DNA of 64,000 nucleotides from Curvularia sp. ZM96 (taxonomy: Eukaryota > Ascomycota > Dothideomycetes > Pleosporales > Pleosporaceae), in contig JAJGBQ010000007.1 of the NCBI GenBank assembly GCA_022457065.1, forward strand, positions 1,550,001 to 1,614,000, written 5' to 3'. Positions 1 to 12,051 of this stretch are shown piece by piece. The position numbers and the translations under genes are program-made. Below the pieces are notes generated by a model. The model was not told the origin of the DNA. It was given only the letters and a program-made list of their open reading frames with translations, and made no database searches. Numbering within the stretch: the stretch's first letter is position 1; each line of letters opens with the position of its first letter.

Positions 1-622
1 AAAAGACGAGTGTTTCCTCGAGGTTTGTCTCTGGTGCTGGGACACCAGTAGTGGAGCCTGCAGAGAGAGCGTCGACACGCCCAGCACGGTACGGCATGTT
101 GTTTCCTCCACATAGGTTGTTCGACATGACGGTTCCAACCGCAATGAGATCGGCCACTGGGAGAATATTCAGTCAGTAAACCATATTGTCTAGACAGCCG
201 AGATTAAGGAAAAACGAAAAAAAAAACATACTAGAAACAGCGCCATTCACAAACGGTCTCCAAAAAGTGAAACTGTCATTGAAGGCACTTCCCTTGTTCT
301 CCTCTCTTGCCGTCTCAAACCCTATGCTTGCATCCACACCGCCTGTACCTGCGCTCACATTCGCCGTAATGAAGTCGTGGAAAAGAACGCGCATCCACTG
401 CGCTGCTGTGGTGCGGCCGCTGGTCCGCGCTGCATCACCAGTCTGCGTCACATAGCGGTCACACGGAGTGATTGCGGACGAAAAGTTGGATGCATGGGCG
501 CCCCAGTTGTCGACGAGAATGTGTTCCAGGAGGTGCGTTTGGGCGTTGGGGTAGTAAAGTGCTGCGTCGGCCCTAGGCGCAAGTACTGCGACTGCGGTCG
601 CGATTTTGAACAAGGTCGACAT
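1..622 (-). CDS. Secreted class II-type heme peroxidase (partial, 3' end outside window)
   Basis: Two exons are visible: 622-232 and 156-1, separated by a 75-nt GT-AG intron (157-231). The joined frame reads without interruption into the window edge, so the C-terminal part is missing. The start at 622 gives a hydrophobic N-terminus ending ...RADA, a likely secretion signal; an ORF extension to 682 lacks that layout. The distal heme-pocket signature is present as RVLFHDF (catalytic Arg and His), followed by a GGVDASIGFE stretch typical of the calcium-binding region. After the intron come MADLIAVGTV, NLCGGNNMPYRAGRVDA and GVPAPETN, all characteristic of plant-superfamily fungal peroxidases. The proximal His lies beyond the edge, so ligninase versus generic peroxidase cannot be decided. 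It probably oxidises extracellular phenolics with hydrogen peroxide. It is divergently oriented from the gene at 1441. Confidence 0.85.
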
Positions 623-672
623 GAGGGCTCGGCGTACTCTCCGCCCAATATGTCTGCGACATGATGGTTTGA

Positions 673-678
673 TATATA
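673..678 (-). promoter_or_regulatory. TATA-like box upstream of the peroxidase gene
   Basis: A TATATA hexamer lies about 50 bp upstream of the peroxidase start codon at 622. The position is plausible for a fungal core promoter, but single TATA motifs occur by chance. Confidence 0.4.
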
Positions 679-1440
679 ACACAGGTGAAAATTTACTACT
701 AGCCGCCAGCGCCTCTGGATCTGGCCAAAGGTAACTGTACTTTAGGCAACATTCCTATTTTGTAGATTGTGTGGCGAGCAGTGTAGAGCCGCGGAGGTGG
801 TGGAGCAGACATGGCCAGTGACTTTGCTCATTTTCAATAGTCGTATGGAGTACGCGATTGGCTCTCCAACCTGCGTGTCCCATTACGGCAATACCCCTAA
901 TGCTTAAGTAATCCGATAAGCTGGCATGCGTACGCCACGGGCCAGGCGAGATGCATACAGACCAGGTAGTGTGCCGCTGCACAGGGTTGCGCGCAGCTTT
1001 GGGGCGTCTTAATACTGCCTTGTTGGTATAGAGGGCGGTGTGGTGAGAAGGGGGTGTTTATGCAGATCTCTTGTGCTGTGCTCTTCGCTACCCTGAGGAT
1101 CCCGAGTTTGTCCGCTGCAGCTCGTATTGTGTGGTCATTTTTATAGTCTAGGCGTGCGCCTGTGATTTCTGCTACTGGTGATACTTTTCGTTTAATATGA
1201 ATGCCCTGGGAAACGTCTTCCTCGATACGCTGTCTGGACGTGTTGTGCACCGGGTGATTGTCGGCAATGAGCATTGGGGGTTGGGGAGGTGAGATCAAGA
1301 TGCCTCGGTTCACAGGGCAGATGAGATTCCCCGCAAGGAACTTGTGCTTGACCACAGACAGCCCAGTTACAGCCGCTATTTAGCATCCACTTCCCCAGAC
1401 CCGCCATGGAGCCCCAAATAGCATCCTCGATTTCTTCAAT
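679..1440. other. Divergent intergenic region between peroxidase and nitronate monooxygenase
   Basis: About 0.8 kb separates the two divergent start codons. ORFs here are short, lack recognisable domains and overlap each other on both strands. I read the stretch as shared promoter sequence. Confidence 0.5.
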
Positions 1441-2493
1441 ATGGCACCACCGGTATTACAGACGCCGCTGTCGGAGCTGCTGGGCATCCAGTACCCTATC
1501 ATCCTAGCCGGCATGGCGCGAACGTCTGGCGGGCCTCTGGCGGCAGCCGTCTCCAATGCGGGCGGTCTGGGCGTGATTGGTGGCTTGGGCTACACTCCCG
1601 CGCAGCTCCAGTCCATCATCGACGACCTCAAGGCAAACCTCAATGACCAGAACCTCCCCTTCGGTGTCGACCTTGCCCTGCCCCAAGTGGGTGGCAGCGC
1701 GCGCAAGACAAACCACGACTATACGCACGGTCACCTCGATGAACTCATCGAAGTCACAATCAAGAATGGAGCCAAGCTGTTCGTCAGTGCTGTCGGGGTG
1801 CCGCCGGCGCGCACCATCAAGAGGCTTCACGAAGCCGGCATCTTGATCATGAACATGGTTGGACACCCCAAGCATGCAAAGAAGGCGCTGGACGCTGGAG
1901 TGGACATTGTTTGCGCGCAGGGCGGAGAGGGCGGTGGCCACACGGGCGACATTGCAAACAGCATTCTGATCCCGGCCGTGGTGGACGTTGCGCGCAGGTA
2001 CAAGAGCCCGCTGACAGGTCAGCCCGCCATGGTGGTGGCAGCAGGAGGCATATACAACGGCCGCAGCCTGGCCAGCAGCTTAATGCAGGGCGCACAGGGT
2101 GTATGGGTCGGCACGCGCTTTGTGGCCTCGACTGAGGCCGGGTGCTCTCAGATGCACAAGGAGAACGTGGTCACGGCCGATTTCACAGACACGGGCCGCA
2201 CTCTGGTTGTCAGTGGTCGTCCCTTGCGGGTCAAGTTTAACGACTACATCAAGGAGTGGCACCAGCGGGAGGACGAGATCAAGAGGCTGACTGAGGCGGG
2301 CATCGTTCCCATCTCAAAGGACATGGACGACGGCAAGGACGTGGACATTCCCTTCTTAATGGGCCAGGTTGCGGGTGTGATTCAAGACATCAAGCCTGCA
2401 AAGCAGATTGTTGACGAAATGGTGCAGGAGGCGGTTGATATGCTAAAGTTGGGCCAGACATACATTGGAGGGCGAGGGAGTAGTAAATTGTAG
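1441..2493 (+). CDS. Nitronate monooxygenase (2-nitropropane dioxygenase family)
   Basis: Single-exon gene of 350 residues, full length for the family. It is an FMN-dependent TIM-barrel enzyme that oxidises alkyl nitronates such as propionate-3-nitronate to carbonyl compounds and nitrite. Visible signatures are PLAAAVSNAGGLGVIGG near residues 32-48 (FMN/phosphate loop), AQGGEGGGHTGD around 159-170 with the family His at about 167, and VAAGGIYNGRS followed by GVWVGTRFVAS near 199-230, the C-terminal phosphate-binding part. There is no secretion signal and no obvious organelle signal, so a cytosolic detoxification role is likely. The ATG at 1441 starts just before the conserved LGIQYPIILAGMA segment, so the start is well placed. 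Exact substrate is not determined by sequence. Confidence 0.93.
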   Translation: MAPPVLQTPLSELLGIQYPIILAGMARTSGGPLAAAVSNAGGLGVIGGLGYTPAQLQSIIDDLKANLNDQNLPFGVDLALPQVGGSARKTNHDYTHGHLDELIEVTIKNGAKLFVSAVGVPPARTIKRLHEAGILIMNMVGHPKHAKKALDAGVDIVCAQGGEGGGHTGDIANSILIPAVVDVARRYKSPLTGQPAMVVAAGGIYNGRSLASSLMQGAQGVWVGTRFVASTEAGCSQMHKENVVTADFTDTGRTLVVSGRPLRVKFNDYIKEWHQREDEIKRLTEAGIVPISKDMDDGKDVDIPFLMGQVAGVIQDIKPAKQIVDEMVQEAVDMLKLGQTYIGGRGSSKL

Positions 2494-3185
2494 AGGACAC
2501 GGTGTGGAGGGCTAATCCTGTTTCAAAGTCGCTGAGCTTAACTGTGTTTGTAGCGTTTGTGTTTCGTAGGGCTGCATTGGCCCTTGAATTACTTGTTCGT
2601 TTCGGTTTGGTAGACGGGATGAATACAAGTTGTGCAACCGTCGCCTTCGGAAGCGAACCGGTCAAGCCTCGCCGTCTCTGGGCCAGCATTTCTGAAACCC
2701 TACAAACTCAAACCCGTTAGTTTTTCGCTCCGCCAGAAGAGAGCAAAAAGCAACCACAGATGGATCGGCAAGCAGAACCGCACCGACGCGATTCTCTGGG
2801 GGAAGAGGGGCGCTCTTTTGCAGGCGGACGGCATCTCGGAGATCTGCGACCAGGATCGCGCTCCCCGACCCATGGCAGCACCAGTTGTGACCAAGCTCAG
2901 GAGAGACGTGACGGCACTTGTCCAGTCCCCTCCGCGATATTCATTCACAACTTAATACCTTTCACCAATTTCCCACCAGCCAGCACTAGCATCTTTATCG
3001 CCGCCCATCTCGATCGAACCAGGCCCCTGGCATCTTCCGTCCGTCTCCGCTCGCTACCAACGGCCTCTACCGCATCCACGTCTCATCCCTCCTCCCCATC
3101 CGCGGCGCGCTCGCCAGACCACACTCCTGCATATAGATGACGCTGGGGGCGCAGTCAATCCCACGGAGCAGCGGCGCATCATTCC
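2494..3185. other. Intergenic region and 5' leader of the kinase gene
   Basis: No supported gene. The last 200 bases are C/T-rich (many tcc and ctc runs), as is common in fungal promoters and 5' leaders. Confidence 0.4.
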
Positions 3186-5959
3186 ATGCAGTCAAATCTC
3201 AGAGCCCAGGCTGAGATTCAGGCCCAGAGGAAGAAGGTAGGTCATCAAATCTATCCAACGCTCCGTTCGTTCCCGCGCCGGGCACACGCCTGTGCGCCGC
3301 AACAAGCAAAACCCACAGGCGCAAATTGCAGAGGCAGGCGGGCAGCGAGAAAGGGACAAGGAGACGATGGCTGACAGTCGAACGTACAGCAGCTTGCAAA
3401 CTCGTATAAGCAGCTCCTTGAGTAGGTCTCCACTGACATGATGCGCGCTCCCGGCGCGTTGGATTGGCACTCAGACTCTGACGCCCCAACAGTGAATTCG
3501 CCGCAACCGATCTCAAGACGGTGGGGAACTATACCGTCGGTAAACTTATAGGCAAGGGTAGCTTTGGAAAGGTCTATTTGGCCTCGCATAAACTCAGTAA
3601 TGGCTCCAAGGTGCGTTGGTGGAAAATCGCTGCATGCTGACGGCCACCATGCTGACGACCACGCAGGTCGTGCTCAAGAGCGCGAGAAAAGATGACGCCA
3701 ACCTCGCGCGCGAGATTCATCACCACCGCCAATTTATACATCCCCACATCGCTCGCCTATACGAGGTTATAGTCACCGAACAGTTGGTCTGGCTGGTGCT
3801 CGAGTACTGCCCTGGCGATGAACTGTATAACTACCTCCTGGCCAAGGGCGCACTCGAGCCCGCCAAGGTCCAGCGCATCTTCACCCAGCTCGTCGGCGCC
3901 GTCACCTATGTCCACAACAAATCGTGCGTCCACCGCGATCTCAAACTCGAAAACATCTTGTTGGACAAGCATGGCGATGTCAAGTTGTGCGACTTTGGTT
4001 TCACCCGCGAATACGAGGGCAAGTCCAACTATCTGCAGACATGGTGTGGGACAATATGCTACAGCGCTCCAGAAATGCTTAAGGGCGAAAAGTATGCGGG
4101 TGAAAAAGTAGACGTCTGGAGTTTGGGTATTATTCTTTATGCCCTTTTGGTGGGCGAGCTGCCCTTTGACGATGATGACGAGATGGTCACTAAGACAAAA
4201 ATCCTAAAAGAGGAGCCCAATTATCCAGACAGTTTCCCGCCTCAGGCAAAGGAGCTCTGCCAGTCGTTGCTCTCGAAACGGCCCATCTTACGTCCGACAT
4301 TGGCGGACATACTCCAAAACCCTTGGTTGTCAGAACATGCACCTCGCCAACAGGAGACACTCAAGCTGCAACAGCCGCCTCCCTTTTCCACCGAGCTAGA
4401 GAAGGAGGTTCTGCAACGTATGCGCGCCGCGGGAGTGGATATTGACATGGTGATTGAGAATGTATTGGCGCAGCGATGCGATTCTTTGGCCGGTTGGTGG
4501 GCGCTGTTGCTCGAAAAGGAAGAACGGAAAGCCAAAAGGAGAGAGCGCAAACGAAAAGAAAGAGAAGCAGAGGCGAAGAGCCTCAGGCGATTGAGCGCTG
4601 CAAGTAGCCGTCTTGACAAACTTGCGCCCACCATCAGAGAGACGGACGAAGAAGGCTTCCATTTGCCACAAACACCAAAAAGTCGCGGCAGAACTGCGAA
4701 CCGCAGCAGTTTACATGGTGAGTTTGAGCCACGGTATTTACAGGCGTAAAAAGAAACAGTATTAACCTTGACAAGGCGCTCCAGAACTACCACGTCTGCC
4801 AGAATCGCTCACTTCTCCTAATCTCACTGTCGACGACAAACCTCTGCCGCCAATTGATCCTCCTCGGGGTCGCAAATCCCGCTCTGCGTCACGACCACCA
4901 CTTCCTGCAAAAGACATAGATAGGCGGAGATCACGTAGTAGCATGTTGCACGTCGTCTCTACGAACCCTGACCTGCTTTCGCCCAATGGTTATATCCCAA
5001 AACCGCGTCGCAAGCAGCCTATAATTGGACACCTCTTGTCCCTTCGAAATTGGATAAAAGAGACATCTAAGCGAGCCCGGTCACCGAATTCGAAAGCTAG
5101 CAGCGTACAATCTCCAAAGTTGCCGGAAAATAAATCTCCAGACGGGAGGCGTAGACAGAGTACCGCCAACAGGTCATCCGTATACACGAATCCAAAGTCT
5201 CCACCAATGGCACCAGTGTCAACCAGGCCGCGAACCTCGACACACGGGTCAGGTTCTGTGAGGCGACTATCGGCATCTCCCGCGCCATTGACACCACGAT
5301 CCTCATATCGCCGCTCCTCTGGTGGTCTCCGAGGCCGCAAATCCACTTCATCATCTGTGTCGTCGATTCGAAGCATGCCACACCACCACCACTCGCACAG
5401 CAAAGCCTCGTCGACTTCTTCAGCTTCGCTTGCTTCTCCCGCCGTCTCTACATCTGGTCACTCGCACAAGCTATCCAAATCGCCACACAACAGCATCAAA
5501 GTCCTTCCCGCCACACCGACCTCGTCGTCCTTCCCATCCAACATCCGAGTCGTCCGCTCGGGATACCCCCCGGGTCTCAGCGAGTCGAGCGCCGCATTCG
5601 GAAACGGAGGCAACATGCCACCCCACTCACCCGGTCTCGTCTTCGCCAAACGCAAACGTAGCGTCTTCAAAGGACCCATGCTCAACGTCAATACAGGCGT
5701 TGGCAGCAGTTCTTCAGGCCATAGTGGGTGGCGGGGTAGAAGCAGCGAAGGGGGTTCAGGTAGTCGGGGAACAAGTTCGCAGGGCAGGAGGAGTGGAGAG
5801 ATTTTGGGTATCACGGAGGAAGACGAAGAGGAGGAGGACATTGAAGAGGTGGAAACGTTTGGGGGGAGATTGGGTGAGGGAGAGTTTGTCGAGGAGGTCA
5901 TGGGGCCTTTGACGCCGCCTATGAAGGAGGACAAAGAGGAGAAAAATGGGGGTGCTTGA
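3186..5959 (+). CDS. Serine/threonine protein kinase, CAMK/Kin4-like, 815 residues
   Basis: Five exons give one continuous frame: 3186-3236, 3378-3421, 3493-3610, 3667-4717 and 4776-5959. The kinase domain spans roughly residues 45-330. It has the glycine loop GKGSFG (52-57), the lysine in VVLK (75), catalytic HRDLKLEN (HRD 160-162), DFG (180-182) and the activation-loop end CGTICYSAPE. These place it in the CAMK/AMPK-like group that includes Snf1 and Kin4; the closest named subfamily is inferred. A highly charged KRRERKRKERE helix follows near residue 375. The last 400 residues are Ser/Pro/Arg-rich and probably disordered, ending with an acidic EEDEEEEDIEEVE patch. The start at 3186 is the first ATG in frame with the small exons; an upstream exon cannot be excluded. 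Role is likely in growth or cell-cycle signalling. Confidence 0.85.
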
Positions 5960-8900
5960 GGTGTTGAACGTGAAGGAGAAGAGAAGAGAAGAGAATTTAC
6001 CAACCTTTTCTTCTTCTCGCTCTTGGATTCAACTAGACGACGGTTGATTGGAATTTCGTTTCTTTTTTCGGTTGTGGATGCCGGATTTTCAGCCTTTTTT
6101 TCTTTTCTTGACTCGTTTCCTTGTTGTCACGGCATCAAAGTTTTTTCCTTTCTCTCATTTCTACCTTGATTCGCTTCTCCCCGCACTCATATATATATTC
6201 CCCCGCTTTGGAGATGTTTTATATCATGTCATGTAGTTGAGCCATTTATTTTTCTTCTCTCATTACCATTAACTACTCCTATTACTATTGTCATTAAAAT
6301 TTTGGATATCCGAACGATATCGATTCTGTTTTCTTCGCTATCACCTGCTCGTCCGTTCTGGTGGTATGCCTTGGTTCGGCAGTGTGCTTTCATTTTCGAG
6401 TCTTTAGATATGGTTGTTGATCTTGATACGTACTCAGACACAGATACGCATTGGGACACATTGTTACCACATCTATCTTACCTCTCCTTTTCTCACTGCA
6501 TTATGTGCTTCTTTTATCTTTTCCCCGCTCTTATCTCGCTTCTGTCCAGAAGTTAGTGTACGCCACCACGAGCGGACTAACGTGCTTCTGCTATTATAAC
6601 CGGTACAAGCCACCCTCCGTAGTTATCTCGCACCCACACATGCTGGTCTAAAGAGAGGCGGTGTGAGAGTATTGACTCAGCCATATTGTAGTCCAAGTTG
6701 GAGAAGGTTTACTATGTACGAGGTAGTGCGACGAGGCGTATAACAGCGCCTGACGTTGGTCCTCGGAGAAGATAAAGGGAGAAGATAGAAAAGGGTGTAA
6801 AGAAGCGAGAAACACCAACACGATATTGATTCATGCAACACTGGAGGAACGACTCGTGGTCAAAGATATGGGAGAGTGTGTTTGGCCAGTCTTGATCTGT
6901 CAAAGCATGAGACGAGCGTTGATGACAGTGGCAGCAGTCAAACGCATCTAAACCTCGTTCAACGCGTTGTGCAACGGACTGTCCTTCTGCCGGCTTTGCA
7001 AGACGGTGGTGGGACAAAAACTGTCATGTGATGGGCTCTGCTGGTAGCCACGCCGCGGTAACGTTCCTGTACATAGGTGGCACATGAAAGCGCGGCAAAA
7101 AACAGGAGCACGGAGCAGCAATTTTCCTGGAATTCGGAAGAAGTATTGTTCTGGGATACGTATAGAACATGGCAGCACAGGGCAGAAAGGATCGACATAG
7201 GACTCGGAATCCAATCGAGTATTGAAGCTTATTTCTGTGTCGCTGTGTTGAAGGTGGTGTTGTATCCTCTTCGACGGATTTCTATTGCAGCAGTGTCGAC
7301 AGGCATCATATGCAACGGACAAAACGTGGCGGTATGCTGTGCCACATGCGACGAATGAGGTGTTTCTTTAGGGAAGATGCGAGACATGGGGGAGAGAAGC
7401 ATCATGTGCATCAGTGCATAAACTTGACGCCTGTGTTCGTCAAAGCACAGCGGGCTCAAAAAGCAAGTCCGGATGGTGGGCTGTCGATCATTGTGGGAAG
7501 CAGCGGATGAGGGGCAGCAGTGACATGCTCCTGAGACATGATTCCAGTGCTCACACGCGCACTTCGGTGGTAAAGGCACGTAATGGGATTAGCTATCTGC
7601 AGGGCTGAGCGGAGACGTTGCGAGGGGAATGAGGGAAGTCGGCGGTGGTGGCTTGCCTTATCAACATGGCGTGTCTTTGACTTTACCAGCTAGGGAAGGC
7701 CAGCCAAAACCGGTTGGCGCCTGATTCATGCAGCCTGCCGAGCAACGTTCTGCACCCGATAGCTAGACCTTCTCTCACTGACTAATTTTTGTCAGCGGCA
7801 TGGGAGACGAGAAGGCATTACGACGGTTAGGCCCCCTTCGCAGATAGTGAGACAGTGGATGCGCTGAATGGCCGGAGATGGGTGACTGAAGGAGGAAGTG
7901 CTACTCGGCTGCCAGGTAATACAGTGGCGAGGCTTGTGTTTGTCGCTGTGCGAGGCTGCGCGGGGCTGACACGGAGGGTATGTTGATTCTTGTTGTTCCA
8001 TCCGGGCCGTCATCGGACGTACTGCAAGTACGGCAGGAGAGGTAGATGGACTGTGGCACGACATTGGACATAGGTGGCTTATTTCTGGAGCGGGAGAGCG
8101 CTTTGGACCGACCAGCGACTGAGTTATTGCGGTCTGTACCTGCATGTGATGACGGCCGCAAGACGCAGCCTGATTTAGCCGTCCCACCGAGGCACGCCAC
8201 AAAGAAGCATCCTGGACGCAGCTGGACGCGTCCTGGTCTCTGGAAAAACAGAATAGATGAACATGGGAAGCAGTGACTGGTGGCGCGGTTGGCGAGGGCG
8301 GTCGCAGACGGTTATTGGACGTGGAGGCGGGCAGTTGGGGCTCGAGTACGGATACTGGAGCGGTTGTGATAACGCCGGTAGCCACGCGAGCGGTCGGTCT
8401 CTGGAGCAAATGGGTGAATTCAGCTAGAGGGGCCGAGATTGGCTGTTTGGCGCTATCCGCTCGAACGGCTGGAGTGGAGTGGAGGCGAAGCAGCCAAGCG
8501 TCGCTTGCGCGATGCGTTAGTCTGCGGGTGGCTAGGTGTCAGCAACACGGTGGCCTGGCGGGTTGGTGGTTGGCGGCTGGCGGGTTGGCAGATTGGCAGA
8601 TGGCCAGGTCGTGTGGTCATGGTTGAAGGAAGAGGACGTTGTGGCGTGGCGGCCGAGTGAAGGGGTTCCGTGCCGTGCTTGCATCATGGAGTTGAATCCA
8701 TCCACCCACATGGACGCCAGGATAAGGACAAGGCCAACCAACCCCCACTACCTGGTCAACCCACCTCTCCCGGCACGCTGGGCCCGCCCCTTGACCCTGT
8801 CCTGCACGCTTCCATTCCATTTCTCTAGTCCGCGGTTGAGATTAGGCTCGCCCGCCCCAGTCGTCAGCGCCATCGCCCTCGCAGTCATAACCCGGCCCCG

Positions 8901-9012
8901 GCCCATTCACCTGGAAAAAAGCAAGTCACCTAAACTCTAGCAGCGACACAGGGCAACGTGCAGAACTGCTCTGCGCTCGGCCTGCCTTTGTCTTGCTGCT
9001 GCCCTGCCTACC
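5960..9012. other. 3-kb gene-free region before the permease
   Basis: The first 700 bases are T-rich and look like the 3' UTR of the kinase. From 6700 to 8900 only short overlapping ORFs occur; the longest, on the minus strand near 7792-8409, has no recognisable domain and composition typical of chance ORFs. The last 250 bases are C-rich and probably belong to the permease promoter and leader. Confidence 0.45.
8548..8609. repeat. Degenerate G-rich TGGC/GGTTGG repeat
   Basis: A run of imperfect units such as ggcgggttgg, tggttggcgg and ctggcgggtt occupies about 60 bp upstream of the permease gene. It is low-complexity and G-rich on the plus strand. Function is unknown. Confidence 0.5.
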
Positions 9013-10854
9013 ATGGACGACGACATGTACGGAACCGAAAAGAGCTTTGGACGAGCGTCCCAAGGATCCGACTACTATGGCGAATCGTCCCGCTACCACG
9101 CAGGACTAGGCCGCCGCGTCCTCGACAGCTTCAAGCGGGAACCCAACTTCGCCATGACCATGGCCATGACGCCAAAGACGACCCGTGGGGCGGATAGCAA
9201 CATGTTCGACCCCGAGGCGGCAGCAACAAACACCGCAAACTCGCCCCTCGCCCGGAGACTCAAAGGGCGCCACTTGCAGATGATAGCAATCGGTGGTTCC
9301 ATCGGTATGCACTCGCTCCACCCCACTCAACAATGTCTCGGTCGCTAACCACCGTGCATGACAGGTACCGGTCTGTTTGTCGGCTCCGGACAGGCGCTAG
9401 CAAATGGCGGCCCAGCATCACTCGTCATCTGCTACTGTCTGGTCGGTGTTATGCTCTACACCACCGTCCATGCCCTGGGCGAGATGGCGGTTCTCTTCCC
9501 TGTCGCTGGTTCCTTCTCCGCATACTCGACTCGCTTCCTCGACCCCGCATGGGGCTTCGCCATGGGCTGGAACTATGCACTGCAATGGCTCGTTGTGCTA
9601 CCACTGGAGATTGTCGCGGCCACCTTCACGATTGAGTATTGGAACGGCGACAAGGTCAACAACAATGCCTGGGTCGCCGTCTTCTTGGTTTTGATTGTCG
9701 CCATCAACCTGTTTGGTATCAAGGGATATGGTGAGGCCGAGTTTGTCTTCGCCATCATTAAAATCACGGCCGTTATTGGCTTCATCATTCTTGGAATCAT
9801 CATCAATATCGGCGGCGGCCCAAATGGTGGCTACATTGGTGGCAAGTACTGGCGCGACCCAGGTCCCTTCAACAACGGCTTCAAAGGCCTCTGCAGTGTC
9901 TTTGTCAACGCTGCCTTTGCTTTTTCAGGCACTGAGCTGGTTGGTCTTGCTGCTGCTGAGACGGCTAATCCGCGCAAGTCGCTTCCCACGGCCGTCAAAC
10001 AAGTCTTCTGGCGTATCGCGCTTTTCTACATTGTCTCTTTGACTGTGGTTGGTCTCTTAGTGCCCTACAACAACGAGCGCCTTCTGCAGGACAAGAACAG
10101 CGTCGACGCTATCGCCTCCCCTTTTGTTATTGCTATCCAGAATGCTGGTATCGACGTCCTGCCTTCCGTCTTCAACGCCGTCATCATGATTGCTGTGCTT
10201 TCGGTCGGCAACTCGTCCATCTACGGTTCCTCGCGTACCCTCGCAGCGCTGGCAGAGCAGAACCAAGCCCCTAGGATCTTTGCATACATTGACCGTCAAG
10301 GGCGTCCTCTCGTCTCTATTGCTTTTGCCTCCTCACTTGGCCTTCTTGCATTCCTCGCCGGTGCAGACCGCCGCCTCCAAGACGCCGCCTTCAACTGGCT
10401 GCTTGCCCTCTCCGCTCTCTCTGCTGTATTTACCTGGGCGTCTATCTGTCTCGCCCACATCCGCTTCCGCAAGGGCTGGAAAGTTCAAGGCCACAGCCTC
10501 AGCGAACTTGCTTTCCGCTCGCAGCCCGGCCTGATCGGCTCCTACATCGGCTTTGGTCTGAACATGCTTGTTCTCGTGGCACAGTTCTACGTCTCTGTCA
10601 CTCCAATTGATGTGGACGTCTTATCTACATCGCAGCGCCTGCAACGCTTCTTCAGCGTCTACCTAGCCTTACCCGTCATCCTATGCTTTTACTTTCCCTA
10701 CAAGTTCTGGTTCCGCACCTCGGTCGTTCGATCCCACAACATGGATCTCGTCACGGGCATCCGAGAACTCAACATCCAGGCGTTGATTGAAGAAGAGCGT
10801 GAGGAAAAGAAGAAGTGGCCCAAGTGGAAGAAGGTTTATAAGTTCTTTTGCTAA
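9013..10854 (+). CDS. Amino-acid permease, YAT/APC family (Gap1-like)
   Basis: Two exons, 9013-9304 and 9365-10854, joined across a 60-nt intron that falls inside the conserved glycine motif IGGSIGTGLFVGSG. The product is 593 residues, the usual size for fungal plasma-membrane amino-acid/proton symporters. About 12 hydrophobic membrane segments are visible between residues 90 and 540. Family signatures include GGSIGTGLF at the first membrane span, FSGTELVGLAAAETANPRKSLP and GNSSIYGSSRTLAALAEQNQAP. The N-terminal 85 residues are polar and cytosolic, with lysines suitable for regulatory ubiquitination, as in Gap1-type carriers. The C-terminus is charged (EEEREEKKKWPKWKK). Substrate breadth cannot be read from the sequence. 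Confidence 0.93.
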
Positions 10855-11334
10855 TCCATTCACCTTTATTCTTCATGGTTATCATTATCACCTTCTTCCC
10901 TTGCTCTTCCATGATCATTTCTTATTTGTCTTTGTTTACTCCAGCGATGGCGCCTGACAGGCTTCCTTTATTCTTCTATTACTTTTGTGTTTTGCGGTGC
11001 TCCTATGTGGTACCAGGCGGCATGCTGTTCCCCCCTTCGGCATTTGCGCAGCCTTGCGAACCTCTTCTTCTTAACCCACCTCCCTTCATGTATGTATACT
11101 TACAACAGACGAAAAACTTATAATAGTCTTAACTGTATTGTTACCGAGAAGCTATGCGACTCGGCAAAAGGGAGGAAATTGAATATATACATGTTCAATA
11201 AAAAAGATTAAAAGAGACTTCTGTCCCCGACTCCGAGAATTTGTCTTCATGTTGGTCGAAGGAAAGGAAGAGAACAAAAAGGAAAAAGCTATACATGATG
11301 GAGAGGTCTTTTTCTCCAACGCACATACAGAGAC
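10855..11334. other. 3' flank of the permease gene
   Basis: T-rich 3' UTR-like sequence followed by A/G-rich sequence. No gene is seen before the tRNA terminator. Confidence 0.45.
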
Positions 11335-11341
11335 AAAAAAA
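11335..11341 (-). terminator. Pol III oligo-T terminator of the tRNA gene
   Basis: Seven consecutive A on the plus strand (T on the transcribed minus strand) start 11 bases after the tRNA 3' end, the expected position and form for RNA polymerase III termination. Confidence 0.8.
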
Positions 11342-11352
11342 GGAAGACTGTG

Positions 11353-11439
11353 AGGTCTTGCCCGGAATCGAACCGGGGTTGCCGGAAGACTCTGACGCTG
11401 TATCAGAATCCGGAGTGATAACCGCTACACTACAAAACC
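11353..11439 (-). tRNA. tRNA-Gln (anticodon CTG) with a 15-nt intron
   Basis: Read on the minus strand, the acceptor stem GGTTTTG pairs with CAAGACC, and the D arm contains TAGCGGTTATC. The anticodon stem CCGGA/TCCGG encloses the loop TTCTGAT, giving anticodon CTG. The T arm is CCCCGGTTCGATTCCGGGG-like with the canonical GGTTCGATTCC box. A 15-nt insertion sits one base 3' of the anticodon, the canonical eukaryotic tRNA intron site. Removing it leaves 72 nt, the normal size, and the sequence resembles other fungal tRNA-Gln genes. It decodes CAG. Confidence 0.93.
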
Positions 11440-12051
11440 GATGGTGGGATGAAAATTTACAAAATATATATAGCAGACGAAGGGAATTTCACAGAAAAAC
11501 GAGCTCGAAAAAGCTTTGCTCGTCCTTTCGTGTACAGCTGATGGGAAGAAACGTCACCTCTTGATTGTTCTGAAGTGCGAAGAAGAAAATTTCTTATGGC
11601 GGGGATGGTGGGGTTGATGGTGCTGGTGGGGCATGTCAACAGCAGGACAGCGTTGTCCATGTCGGAGAACGTCGAGAACTGTTAGTGCAGCCATTAGTTG
11701 CTTTGCAGGTCCTCAATCGTATTCAAAGTCGTATGATATGGTGAAACCTTTTTCACTGAGTGGTGTTGAAGCTCCTTCAAGGGGTGGGGTAGCTACATGA
11801 GACACAGTCCGCCATGTCCCAGCGAACCATGAATTAAGCTCACGCTTTCTGAATCCTCAAGGTAATGTAATTGACAAATTGCATAGTTCCATAGAAGGCG
11901 GATCGAAAGGGACAGGCGAACATATGTTGTGATTTCTCTCTAGCATTGCGCGCATCGCCCTGATCTAAGCAACCGATGCGCCGGCCAAGTTCCTCGACCA
12001 GTTATTGACCTACATCCATGTTAACAGTTCTGCGCAGTATCGGTCATCAGC
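11440..12051. other. Intergenic region between tRNA-Gln and aldo-keto reductase
   Basis: About 0.6 kb with no ORF of note. It holds the upstream flank of the tRNA and the 3' end of the reductase gene. Confidence 0.45.

Noticed and set aside
1504..1941. 145-codon minus-strand ORF
   Set aside because: It is antisense to nitronate monooxygenase, with no domain; a mirror of GC-rich codon use.
7792..8409. 205-codon minus-strand ORF in the 3-kb gap
   Set aside because: Composition (Ser/Pro/His/Gln/Cys) looks random, no domain, no splice neighbours; plus-strand ORFs overlap it.
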